Positions 13,570 through 24,744 of a DNA stretch of 64,000 nucleotides are shown in pieces (the first letter of the stretch is position 1; the number at the start of each line of letters is the position of its first letter). Both the position numbers and the translations under genes were made by a program. The stretch lies in contig NW_026515495.1 of assembly GCF_014898815.1 (NCBI RefSeq), positions 248,001-312,000 on the forward strand, given 5' to 3'. This stretch comes from Panonychus citri. Lineage: Eukaryota > Arthropoda > Arachnida > Trombidiformes > Tetranychidae. The notes under the pieces are model-generated. The model had not been told where the DNA came from. It did not search any database and saw nothing but the letters and a program-made list of their open reading frames with translations.

Positions 13570-14210
13570 AAAGTTTTCCCTTTCGTTATCAATATTGTAT
13601 CTAATGTATTATTATTATTGTATTTTAACTGATTATTGTTGTTAAGGGGAAACAACAACAATAACTGTTGGCTAATCAATTGATCCAGTTTAAACCTGAA
13701 CAATTAATTTGATTGTTATTGATTTTCTGGTTGAAGTGAATAAAAAAAAAAGTTTCTGGTTCAATTTTTATCCAATTGTTTTCATGTACACAAAGATTAT
13801 CACAAAGATTAACGATTAACCATAATTAAAGCCTAAGATTAACCAGCTGTAAGTGAATCAGTTAATCAACTTGATATATAATTTGTTAATTGCATCAATT
13901 GTAAACATTATCATTAATTGATTGGGTGAAAATGCAAAATCAATAAATCACAATCACGTAATTATGATGATAACCATCATAATGACAATCAAAAAAATAA
14001 ATAAATAAAATCTTTCACTAATTATATTATGATAACTTGAAGTATTATAATTATCTTTAATTAATTTGATAATTTACCTTGGAAACCCCAATGAAATAAT
14101 AAAATGTTAATATTAATACGTATCGACAATTAAATAAACAAAACAAGAATCTTAATCATGAGAACTGAGTAAAAATAGTTTATCTTAAATTCATTATTAT
14201 TATTAATCAG
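13570..14210. other. Short AT-rich spacer between cathepsin and P450 genes
   Basis: No gene is seen. It must hold the P450 promoter, but no clear TATA box at a suitable distance is visible. Confidence 0.6.
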
Positions 14211-14218
14211 TGATCATC

Positions 14219-15715
14219 ATGTTACTTTTTAATTTGATTCATATTTCTGAGCCATTGTGCAATCTAATTGTTGGAGTAATTAGTTTATGGTTAGTTAAAT
14301 ATCTTTGGTCAACAATTAAACGTATCCGATCATTACCACCAGGACCATGGGGATTACCTGTCGTTGGTTATTTTCCGTTCATTTGGAAACACAATTATCT
14401 TCAATTTGATAAACTTTCTCGACGATATGGAAAAGTGTTCAGTGTGAAATTAGGCCATTTAGATGTCGTACTTGTCTGCGATTGGGAGCATCTTAAGGAA
14501 GCGCTTGCGAATGACTCGTTACTTGGTCGACCTAAGGGTCTAATTATACCAGGGATAATTGATCATCCTTCGTTCGTCGAAATGTCCGATGAACCTTGGC
14601 GACATCATCGACGTTTATCATTACATGTACTTCGAGATGTTGGTTTTGGTAAAAGTGAATTAGAAACACATATTAATAGTGAGATCGATAATTTCTGTGA
14701 TATTATTGAGAAGGAACCAGTTCGAGATTTTGTCCAAAAACTTTTACCAAGTATTTCGAACAATGTTTCCTTCTTACTTTTTGGACATTATTATGATCGA
14801 AATGATCCAGATAAGATTCTTTTAGACGATTCTATTATTAAATTATCGCCGAATGTTCAGTTTGCAGGGGTCGCAGTATTTTTACCTTGGATCGTTCGAC
14901 TTTTGGTCATCTTTAAACGAGCCAATTTTGACCTTGTAGCGAAAGTTTTCAGATCATTTGATGAAGCGGTTCAGAAAGAAATTGACAAACATCAAGAAAG
15001 ATATGAACCAGGTAGAGTCGTCGACTATATCGATGGATATTTGAATGAACAATCCAAGCGAAAGTCTCAAGATGATGGACTATTGTTCAACATCGATACT
15101 TTAAGACGAAATGTAAGCGGCTTTTTCGGCGCTGGAACTGAAACTGTAACTACAACCCTCTCATGGGCACTAATGTACCTGATCGTTTATCCAAAGTATC
15201 AAGATAAAATTTTCGAAGAAATTAACGAGGTTATTGGTTTTGATCGAAAACCAGATTATTCTCATCGTAATCGAATGCCAATAACCATGGCCTTCATTTA
15301 CGAGGTTCATCGTTTGGGCTCCGTTTTGGCCTCTAATCTACTTAGACGAGCTACTTGCGATACTAAGATTGGTAATCATTCAATTCCCAAAGATACAATT
15401 GTAATCTTTAACTTCTGGTCAGTACATATGAATCCTAATCTTTGGGATAATCCGGAAGAGTTTAATCCATCTCGATTCTTAAGTGAAGATGGTAGCAAAG
15501 CCGTTAAGCCCCAGTACCTTGTACCTTTTAGCGGCGGAAAACGGATTTGTCCAGGTGAAAGTTTAGCTAATGTCGAAATCTTTTTGTACATTGTGTCGAT
15601 AGTTCAAAGGTTTAAGATCAGAACCGAACCAGGAACTCGAGTTTCGTTAGAGGCCGATTTTGGACTTTCACGAAGACCCAAAGATATTCCAGTTCTAATT
15701 TTTGAGAAAAGATGA
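14219..15715 (+). CDS. Cytochrome P450, CYP2 clan (CYP392-like), intronless
   Basis: Microsomal heme monooxygenase that inserts oxygen into lipophilic substrates using electrons from P450 reductase, so a candidate for xenobiotic or plant-compound metabolism. The ATG at 14219 gives 498 residues, typical for the family. An N-terminal membrane anchor (about residues 1-30) is followed by the proline hinge LPPGPWGLPVVG. The I-helix oxygen-activation motif is AGTET (305-309), the K-helix ExxR is EVHR (362-365) and the heme loop is FSGGKRICPG with the ligand Cys444. All signature residues are intact, so the enzyme should be functional. The LPPGPWGLP hinge and CYP2-clan layout resemble CYP392, the family expanded in spider mites, but assignment to that family is inference. 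The whole coding region is one exon. Confidence 0.95.
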   Translation: MLLFNLIHISEPLCNLIVGVISLWLVKYLWSTIKRIRSLPPGPWGLPVVGYFPFIWKHNYLQFDKLSRRYGKVFSVKLGHLDVVLVCDWEHLKEALANDSLLGRPKGLIIPGIIDHPSFVEMSDEPWRHHRRLSLHVLRDVGFGKSELETHINSEIDNFCDIIEKEPVRDFVQKLLPSISNNVSFLLFGHYYDRNDPDKILLDDSIIKLSPNVQFAGVAVFLPWIVRLLVIFKRANFDLVAKVFRSFDEAVQKEIDKHQERYEPGRVVDYIDGYLNEQSKRKSQDDGLLFNIDTLRRNVSGFFGAGTETVTTTLSWALMYLIVYPKYQDKIFEEINEVIGFDRKPDYSHRNRMPITMAFIYEVHRLGSVLASNLLRRATCDTKIGNHSIPKDTIVIFNFWSVHMNPNLWDNPEEFNPSRFLSEDGSKAVKPQYLVPFSGGKRICPGESLANVEIFLYIVSIVQRFKIRTEPGTRVSLEADFGLSRRPKDIPVLIFEKR

Positions 15716-15793
15716 TTTTCTTTTTCGTATATTAATTGTTACTCTTAATTGACACACGAAAATTTTTCATTATTATCTGATTGTTATTATCAC

Positions 15794-15799
15794 AATAAA
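15794..15799 (+). terminator. Poly(A) signal AATAAA of the P450 gene
   Basis: A canonical AATAAA about 80 bases after the stop codon. Confidence 0.6.
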
Positions 15800-16309
15800 A
15801 GTGAAACCTTGTGATGTGTTAATTGTGTTACAAATTAAACAGAATCAATCTGAACAATTAACATTACGTCAAGAAGGTTATCATTAAATGTATTCATTAT
15901 TAATATCCTAAATTGTGAACATACTCATGATTAGTAAATTGTGGCGATGAATATGATTAAATCCAATAGAAAGTGGAAACAACAGAATCAACCTTGAATT
16001 AATTAATTGTTGAGTTATAATTGTTACCATTATAATTATTTACAGAGGGTGAAATACAAAAGACAAGGTAAAAATTATCAACAAAATTTGTAATCGAAGG
16101 CGAGATTAAAATGTCTTGATCATGATTACAATGGAAACAGTTAATGATTACAATTAACTGTGATCAAATAATATCTATAATTAGCTGATTGGTTGATTCA
16201 TAAATAATCATTGAACAGTTGAAAAGTTGCTGTTGAAATTGTGTTGATAATTGAATTGAGAAAAGTGAGATTATTTTCTCACAATTAAATAAATCAACGT
16301 GTTTGTTAA
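15800..16309. other. AT-rich spacer
   Basis: I see nothing that codes or resembles an RNA gene. Confidence 0.6.
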
Positions 16310-16790
16310 AGATAAAGTGAAAGTCCTTGCAATCAACTGATTGTCTTTCAATTCTGGTAATAACTTGGAATTGGGTGAATAGATGAATACAAGAGAGAAA
16401 GAAAGATGAAAATGAAGAAGAATATGAAGATAATGATGATGCAATGGGAAGAAAAGGTAAACAGGTAACTAAGAATTTTCCAGAGATGAGTAAGTCAGAA
16501 TTAAGATGGAGATCAAGTTTTTTGCTCCTCATCATCTTCATCATCATTTTTCTCGTAAATAAGTTGATGATGATGATGAAGATGAAGATGAAGATGAAGA
16601 TGATGATCCTGGTTACGCTGGTTCGACTTAGATGATTACTATGATCATCTTGTTTACAGTTTTCTCTCAAATTTCACCTTCAACCATGAAAAAGAATCCC
16701 AAACAAAACCCAAAGCAAATCCAAGATAACGATTGAATTGATTACATAATCAACTTTAAGTGCAATTAAATCAACGGTGTTAAAAGCCAC
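16310..16790 (+). repeat. Dispersed repeat, copy B (pairs with 11178-11700)
   Basis: Direct copy of the segment at 11178-11700. The unique stretches are nearly identical, especially from the GTAAACAGGTAACTAAG region through ATGAAAAAGAA, while the internal GATGAA tract is shorter. Copy A has a GAGAGAG/GATGATG block before this core; copy B has a partly different sequence there. A short + strand frame starting at the ATG of the CCAGAGATGAGT motif is preserved in both copies, with 25 non-repeat residues including a hydrophobic run, then Met/Lys repeats. That conservation may simply reflect recent duplication. Confidence 0.75.
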
Positions 16791-17094
16791 AAACCAATTC
16801 TTATCTAACAATAACAATAATAATAATAATATCTAATCTCAATTTCCAACTGAAACTCATTGAGATGATCACAAACTGAACAATAAAACCGATCAAAAGC
16901 AAAATTCCAACTCAATGTAATTTCAATGGAACCAAAAAGAAACAAATCTATTCCAACCAACGAAAAACATGAGCCATTTCAATCTTTCCAATGATAGAAA
17001 AACAAACAAATTTGTTTGTTAACAAACAAAACGATTAACCAAATGATTGAAAAAAAAAGAATTTGAAAAAACTCACATTTGGCGCTCTTTTTAT

Positions 17095-17199
17095 TGGGTA
17101 ATTCGAAATTCGCCAGGGGGCGCGAGAGAAACAAAGAGCTGAGATTACGTGACACTGAGGCCATCTTGTTATTCACTCATTTCCTTTCATCTGCTGTAA
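17095..17199 (+). promoter_or_regulatory. Probable promoter and 5' noncoding exon of the BTG3-like gene
   Basis: A GC-richer patch with CCAGGGGGCGCGAG, then GTGACACTGAGGCCATCTTG, which contains a YY1-like GCCAT core, and a consensus splice donor GTAAGT near 17196. A CT-rich tract with an acceptor-like TTCTTAG follows near 17470. I infer a short untranslated first exon spliced to the coding exon at 17630. A comparable GCCAT-containing patch precedes the HCF-1 gene. Confidence 0.4.
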
Positions 17200-17629
17200 G
17201 TCTGTTCTCATTTTCTGATTGTTTCTCTTTGTTCTCAGTTAAATAATTGTATTTGAATTGAACGTTTTTAATCAGTACTTCCTTCATAAAATTATCTTCG
17301 CTGTGTAACTCAAATTAATCAAATTTCTTTTTTATCTATTCCTATTTCTACGCTTCTTCTTACAAGCTTACAAGCTCCTTTGTGTGTGTGTGTGTGTGGA
17401 TCATTTTTTTTTCCTCTCTCTCTCTATCTTTCTATTTGTATCTTTCTCTCTCTCTCTCTCTCTCTTCTTAGTCTTTTTTTCTCTCTCTCACTCTATCTTT
17501 TTTTCTCTTTTTTCTCTGTTTTCTTTCTCTGACCAACCTATATATCCATTTGGATGTACACTCTTCCATTTTCGACGACTGAAGGTGATTATATTTTATC
17601 TGATATTAATCCTTTAAACTGTGTCAAGA

Positions 17630-18586
17630 ATGAGAGAAGAGATTGAAGCTGCTGTGATTTTTCTTGTTCGACTAATTGGTAAAAGTAATGCTCTGGTTGA
17701 AGAGAATTTAATCAAATTTCAAGATAATCTTGTTGAACTATTGGCTAAAAAATATGAGAATCACTGGTTTCCAGAGAAACCTAATCGTGGCCAAGCTTAT
17801 AGGTGTATAAGAGTTAATGAAAGTGACCGACGAGATACTATCTTGGAAATAGCCAGTAAAATGTCTGGTATCAACTATGATGATCTCAGTTTACCAGTCG
17901 AATTAACTCTTTGGGTTGACCCTAAAGAAGTAACTTGTCGATTTGGTGAACATGAAGGATCTTATTGTGTTATTGCGTGTTTCAAGGATGGTAAAAGTGA
18001 GAATATTAGTGATAAAATAACCATTGATGCCATCGAAAAGGAGTATCTCAAGAAGTCAAAGCAAAATTCCTATGAATTTAATAATACACCTCCACAGAAG
18101 AAACAAGTGACCATGAATCGCCATGATAATAAAAATTTTGGAAAAAATCTCACCAATTCATCACCTGGAGTAGTACCTGTATCAACCAGTTCTGGATATT
18201 CAAATAGATTGGTGTCAAATTCAAATACAACTGAATTTTATACCAATCAATTAAACTGTAGTCCTCATCATTTTACTAACAGTCCTCCTCATCAATCGGC
18301 TCCTCACCGTTCAATGCATCATCCACAAAGTTTATTGGATACTGATTATCATCAATCAACCATTTCACCACTTAACCACAGTCTTGGTGGATTGCCATAC
18401 CAAGTTAGTCCTGCTGACTTCGCCAACCAAGCTAATAACGCCAATAACACTAACTCTAATCTACTCTGTGGTAAATTTTCTCGCAGCGTTCGAAATACTT
18501 TTAATAACGTGACTTTTCCTACGGACACTTTTCAAACCCTCAATGATCGTTATTATTGGAAAAATAAGATGATTGTTAAAGCTTAA
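17630..18586 (+). CDS. BTG3: BTG/Tob-family antiproliferative protein, BTG3-like
   Basis: BTG/Tob proteins bind the CCR4-CAF1 deadenylase and repress cell-cycle progression and translation. The ATG at 17630 gives 318 residues. The APRO domain covers about residues 1-125. It starts MREEIEAAVIFLVRLI, then box A HWFPEKPNRGQAYRCIRVN and box B LPVELTLWVDPKEV, followed by CRFGE. The GQAYRCIRVN and ELTLWVDP wording is closer to BTG3/BTG4 than to Tob. The remaining ~190 residues form a low-complexity Asn/Ser/His/Pro tail, longer than in vertebrate BTG3 and more like Tob in length. No intron is seen in the coding region. The 3' flank carries CA-rich and CAACAA-rich tracts, presumably 3' UTR. Confidence 0.92.
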   Translation: MREEIEAAVIFLVRLIGKSNALVEENLIKFQDNLVELLAKKYENHWFPEKPNRGQAYRCIRVNESDRRDTILEIASKMSGINYDDLSLPVELTLWVDPKEVTCRFGEHEGSYCVIACFKDGKSENISDKITIDAIEKEYLKKSKQNSYEFNNTPPQKKQVTMNRHDNKNFGKNLTNSSPGVVPVSTSSGYSNRLVSNSNTTEFYTNQLNCSPHHFTNSPPHQSAPHRSMHHPQSLLDTDYHQSTISPLNHSLGGLPYQVSPADFANQANNANNTNSNLLCGKFSRSVRNTFNNVTFPTDTFQTLNDRYYWKNKMIVKA

Positions 18587-21500
18587 AACAAAACAAAAAA
18601 CTTCATTTGGATGATACGTCTTCATACACGCATATACATATACATATACACATTACAAACAAAACAATTACACCATACAAATTAACCAACAACAACAACA
18701 ACAACAACACAAATACACATACACATACACATTTACACACACACACACATTACAAATTAAATTGTTAATTTTAATTTCCAATAATTTTTATTTACGCTTT
18801 TAACACTCATCATCACACACAACAGTTCATCAACTAAAGGATTTATTTTGTTTTCCTCCTCTCTCTCTCTCTCTCTCTTACTCTTGTCGTTGTGTTGATC
18901 TTAATGATTTTTTAATCATTATTGTTCAGTTTTATCAACCATTTCATTAGGGGAGGTAATTGATTGAAGGATAGATTATTGATTCAAACCAGATTTTCAT
19001 TCATTTACCCAACTATCGCCATCTTTTATTCACCTTTACTATCATTTAGAGTTTTTTGTTTTCTAAACATTTGTTTACATTTCGATAGATGGAACTGTCA
19101 ACATTTAAATTGTTACATTTTTTGAGAAACAAACATTTTGCTAAAAGGATTTTCTTCATCTTCTTTTCAAAGGATTACCAGCTTAGTAGTAGATGAAAAG
19201 GATTAAAAGATTAACTGGTTTACTGTAAATTATTAGTCGTTTTTTTTGTTTTTTTTTCTCTTTTTTGTTTTGACAGAAACACCGTTTTAAATATTTGAGG
19301 TAAATGAGCAAAAGTGTAATCACCTCGGGGTGAATATTGAGAAAATGACACTTTCGGTTTAGAATCGAGAACTGACTTGATTGTTAATCCATTTGGGATA
19401 ATCCGTTTGGAAAGATTATCTAACATGTTCCTTGGCTGGTGAACGATTTTTGACATTTTCTTTTTCTCTTTCGATTTTTCCTTCGAATTGGTCAACATTC
19501 GGACAATGTTCTAGTGATCGAATAGTTTCAATTTTGTGACCTCAAACATCGTGACTCTAAATTTAACAACGATCGTTATTTGAGAATAATGGAAAAGAGT
19601 AATTTGAATAATCTAAATGATGGAGAAACCATTACGAACATGATGTATCCATACCAATAGTGATTAACGATTAAGTGAATAATTAAGAAGATGAAAACTA
19701 AGAACAAGATGAAAGTTAATTGTGTTTTCCAATTTCCACCACGAAACCATTCAAGTTAATTGTTTTCTTTCTTGTTAACAATCAACCGTTTAACGTCCTA
19801 AATGATTATCATCTTTGAGATTTAGCTAATAATAGAATTTATGATCGCTGGTAAATTAGAGTTAATTTAATTTCGGTTAATTGGTGCTTCAAATTAATTA
19901 TCGTGTTGATGTTGTTATTGATTCTCCAATGGATTTTGAGACTTTGACAATTATATTGGAAATAGGAAGAGACCGATTTTTTTTGTCAACTTTTGGTTCC
20001 ATTGGAAGTTGTTTGTTTTTTTTTTAATTTTCTCATTATTTTGTTTTCTTCATTTAATTTCGAGTATTAATTGAACTATTTAGATCTGGATTAATTTAAA
20101 TTGTTCTATTGTTATTTGCAGATTCGAGCATCGGTTGTGTAAGATTCGTTTTCATGATTAACCAATTGTTCACTTGGAGAAGAGTTTAATTTGTCTACAA
20201 TGGATAGTTTTTCATCTTCGGTTGGATGCTAATTGTCCAGTAGATAATTAAGAAATTCATGAGATCTCTTCATGGCAATTATACTCCAATCAATTGGATG
20301 AATTTCTTGCAACAATGTGCTGGAATAGCCATGATTCGTTACAGAGGTCGTTTGATTTGGTAGAACTGAACTTTTCTGATTCGCTTCTGAATGACATTCG
20401 AAGCTTCAATTTAAAACGATATTAAATTGATTCTAATGGTTGACCAGTTGATTTGACCACTGGAAAGGAATCAAAATTGATATTAACAAAAGGCATAAGT
20501 TGAATATCAAAATTACCATAAAAGTGGATACAATTTATCCTTGTAAAGTTGATTTTTGTAATTATCAAACTGAACAATATCTTTGATTAAATGTTCATAA
20601 TGTTGAATTAATAAATCACTGATATCTTTCTGTTTGATTGTACAATTTGGTTCATCATCTCCGTTATATTCAATAGGTTTTCTCTATGTTTTCTTTTGAT
20701 CAAACTGTTTACCAATCAATTAATTCAATATTTGGGTAACCTTATTAACAATTAAATGAACAGCGTCGAGAAGGATCAACAATGAAAATCGCTAGAAAAA
20801 AACTTTCTCAAATTCACTCGAATATCAACTGATAGATGGAGCTGTTTTCGTCCAATTTTGGTTGATTGTTGAGAAGATTTTTAATTTTGATTGATCATCC
20901 GAATAATTCCAATCGTTGAAATCAATTATCACCGAGAGACTATGAAGACAAATGATGACAATTCCAATTCTTGAATACGAGAAATCCAACTGCATCCAGA
21001 GGCCGAATTTTCCAATCGATTTAGAAATGAATTTAAAGATCAATACGAGATCACAATCGTAATTGAATTTCAATCAATGGAAAATTAAATAACAGATTCA
21101 TGATTAATTTCACCATTGAAATATTTCCATGGTGGAACCAGATATACATTGAGAGTAAATGTTTCCCTTTAACATGATGCAAAACTTAATTTCTATCACA
21201 ACTCAGATGAGCTAATAATTGATAATCTAATTGGGAGACCTTAATTACTAATATGATAGACGAAAAGATATTTTTGATTTGCAACTTAATTGAAGAAGTC
21301 ACTTTGTGATGAGAATCAACAACTAGATTTTCCTATGAATGAAAATAAAATGAATTAACTCAATTCTCCCCTGAAAACGAAACATTTACACTCAACTGAG
21401 TGGAAATATCATCATTTGTCTTCATCATCTTTAGACATTTCGATCTACTTGAGTGAATTTGAAAACAAAATTCTATTTAATTAGAAAAGATGACAACTAT

Positions 21501-24500
21501 TTAAGTCCAATTTTACCTCATCGAAAATTGTCCTATTCGATTGTGACAATTTACCCGTTCGATTTATTGATTTTATCTCTTCCATCCCAGAGAAATGATC
21601 ATCATTCAGATGAACAAAACTGTCAAAACATCGAAAAGAACAACCTTCAGGTCACTAAAGGTCAATGTCAATTGTAAATTCGATTTACTATAATAATATT
21701 TTTCTATTTCGATAACAATTAATCGAAAAGTTGAATTTCTTTCGGAAAATTTGATGAAATTTCTGTCAACAAATCGATTGACTATTTCTCTTATTGTTAA
21801 TCATCAACAATCTCTATGAGATCATCTATAATAAATATGAAATTTATCTCGAAATTAACTAATTGCTGTGTTAATCATTTGTAGAGGAACAACAATCAAA
21901 CTTATTGACACAAATACTTGAAAATTTTGTCAACATTGAAAAACTAATTTCTCCCAATCTAATGGATACTATTAATACATATTATTAAACAAAAAGTAAT
22001 CAACATCATCCTAATTGCTGTTTGATGTAATTTAAGTGCAATTAAGTCACATTGTCTCATGAAAAGTTATCCTTTTGTTTCAAGTTGACTTCTCATCTCA
22101 ATTGGTGAGCTACATTCAGGTTAATTATAATCCCATCTAAAGGAAGTCAAGAACCAGACAGTAAATGATTGTTAGAAATTAACAATTGAGTTAACAAGAT
22201 GACAATTAAATATCGTGTCAACTAATTACCATTTTCATTCAATCAACAGTTGAATAAGTTTTGCAGAGAAACAATCAATAAATTACAATAATAGGAATCA
22301 TCAAATACTCACGAAAAATATAATAACTAATTAAACAAATTGTCATCAATCTGGATGATGATTATTACAATTGAGTTAATCTATTAACAAATCAATTAAT
22401 CCTTAACTATATTGTTACAAGATAATGGAAACAATTAAGAGACAAAATCATTGAGTAATAAAATTTGTACCTGTAAACTTAATCAATGAAAAAAAAACCG
22501 TTAATTTGATCAGCCATCACAATTTCATAATATCATCATTATTATCGTAATTAACAAACAATCAATCAACTAATTCAATAAAAATGATGATCATTATGAT
22601 ACAAAAAAAAAGGTAAACAAATTAAAAATGAAAAGGTAACAATCAAGACATCAAACGCGAAAGGACAAATCAACAACACAATTAACCTGCCCATGAATAA
22701 GAGCAGTTAATGAACTTGATTATCATCCTTAATTATGGTTAATTATATGTTTAACAAACTAATTAAATAGTAATAATAACAACAATATAATACAAGATAC
22801 AAGAAAAAAATGAATCTCCAGAAAAAGTGATTAACTTTTACTTAACATCCTCTTTTTTGATAGTCGTTGGATTGACCTGATTTAAATTAACTAATAACAA
22901 TTTAAGTTGTTGATGATCAATTTTGATGATTACACCAACAACAACGATGATAATTAATTGTCCATAGTGAGTTCAATTAGTAAATTGTTAACTTTATAAA
23001 CCGGTATACAAATAATAATAATACTTTCCCTTGATCACTTTGCTTGTATTAAATTGTTATGAAAGTTTTCAATTGGAAAATAATATCACAATTAACAAAT
23101 TAACCAAGTTGATTGCAATTAGATAATGATGATAATAATATTATTATTATTAGAAATTAGATCGAGAGTCTTATATACATCAACAATTTAAATTGTAAAA
23201 TAGTTTAATAGCAATTTAATCTTGAATAATAATCTATATATCTAAATAATATTTTTAGTTAGAAAATGAAAATTGATTACAATTTATACCGGATTAAGAG
23301 TTAATCATAATTTTTAGATTGTTATGATTATCATTTACAATTTAAAGCGATACAATTTGTATGAAACCGTTGAAAACAGGACAGAAATTGATCACGTTTA
23401 GTTAATTGTGGCTTCTAAATAGTTAATAGTAGTTGGACTTAATCTAATTTAGATTATGACATGGATTGTAAGTAATTTTTTAATTAGATCGAAATTAAAA
23501 GTTTTTCTAAAAACATTCAATGGTTAACCATAAGATCGTAATCATAATCATAATCATCTTAATCAAGATGACATTTTATCTACATCAAGTCTTTTTCTGT
23601 CTATTCAATCTTAATCAGCGAGAATTTATTATAATTTAAACTGGATTAACGAATCAAATCAAGGAATGATTAAAATTATCAGTTGATTATTTTTGGAAAA
23701 GGAAAAAACCAACAATTTATAAAACAGTAACAACTTTCATTGATTCATTTTTTTGTTGTTGTTAATTTTATCATTTAAGAATCACTGTTGACGATGACAA
23801 TTAAGCTTCTGGCAATAAACAGATCATCATGATGATGATCATCATCATCATCAAAATGATAATTAACTTTGCTTGCGATTCCAATAAAGTAAACAACTTG
23901 ATAACTTTATATTCATAACAATGAAGGTAAATAAGTTATGATAAATTTTCATTCATTAACAGGAAACATTAAGATTGTAATGATTTAGTGGTTTAATTTA
24001 AAGTTTATGATTAAGATGATAATTATGATTGACCAGTTTGAAAAGGGCTAATTGTTTATAATAAAAAAAAGGGAAAAGGTAATAATCAAATTTGACGTTA
24101 TAATGATTAGTAAATAATAAAAAAAAAGGTTATCATAATAATGATGAGAGGGAGAGATGATGAAGATGATTAGGATGAAGATGAAGATGAAGTGGTCAAC
24201 GATCTCTATCATCTCCATCCTCATCTTTTCATCGATATCCGTGTGTTTCCCTCCCTCTTTCACCTCCTCCTCCTCATCATCTTCATCTTCATCTTCATCT
24301 TCATCCTCCTCCTGAAGGTTCAGTTGAGAAGAGTAAAAAATTGTTTGTATACAAGTTTATCTTCATCTCAATTGGAGGAAGATGATGATGATGATGATGG
24401 GGAAGGTTAGCCCCAAGTTTAAGGTGAGTGGGTCAGTGAGAGAGAAAGAGAAAGAGGGAGATAGAAATTGTGATGAAGATGAAGAGAAACAAATTTCAGA

Positions 24501-24716
24501 ATAATTTGTTATAAAATGTTGGGGCAAAAGTCGATAGATACTCATTTGAAACATATGATCGGAACGCAAGGTTAGTCTTTAAATTTGGACCTAATTCACT
24601 TTCGTTTGACTTTTTTTTACCGTTAGTTTGATTTTCACCATTAATTGTGTCAATTGTGTCAATTAAACAGCGAATTAGTTTTTAATTATCTTTCTCTCTC
24701 TCTCTCTAATAATTAA
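18587..24716. other. AT-rich intergenic region with possible gene debris
   Basis: The first ~300 bases are CA- and CAACAA-rich and probably 3' UTR of the BTG3-like gene. From about 19200 to 21700 the sequence is less repetitive, with short frames on both strands that use CDS-like codons. One minus-strand frame (20825-21073) weakly suggests a decayed membrane protein. From 21700 to 24700 it is ordinary AT-rich spacer with GATGAA/CATCTT tracts near 24160-24310 and a CT tract at 24693-24707. No intact gene is supported. Confidence 0.5.
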
Positions 24717-24744
24717 TATAAAATCTTCTTCACCCTCAATCAAA

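Noticed and set aside
17384..17617. Ser/Phe/Leu-rich frame before the BTG3-like gene
   Set aside because: It is encoded by CT-repeat DNA that more likely serves as a polypyrimidine tract or 5' UTR.
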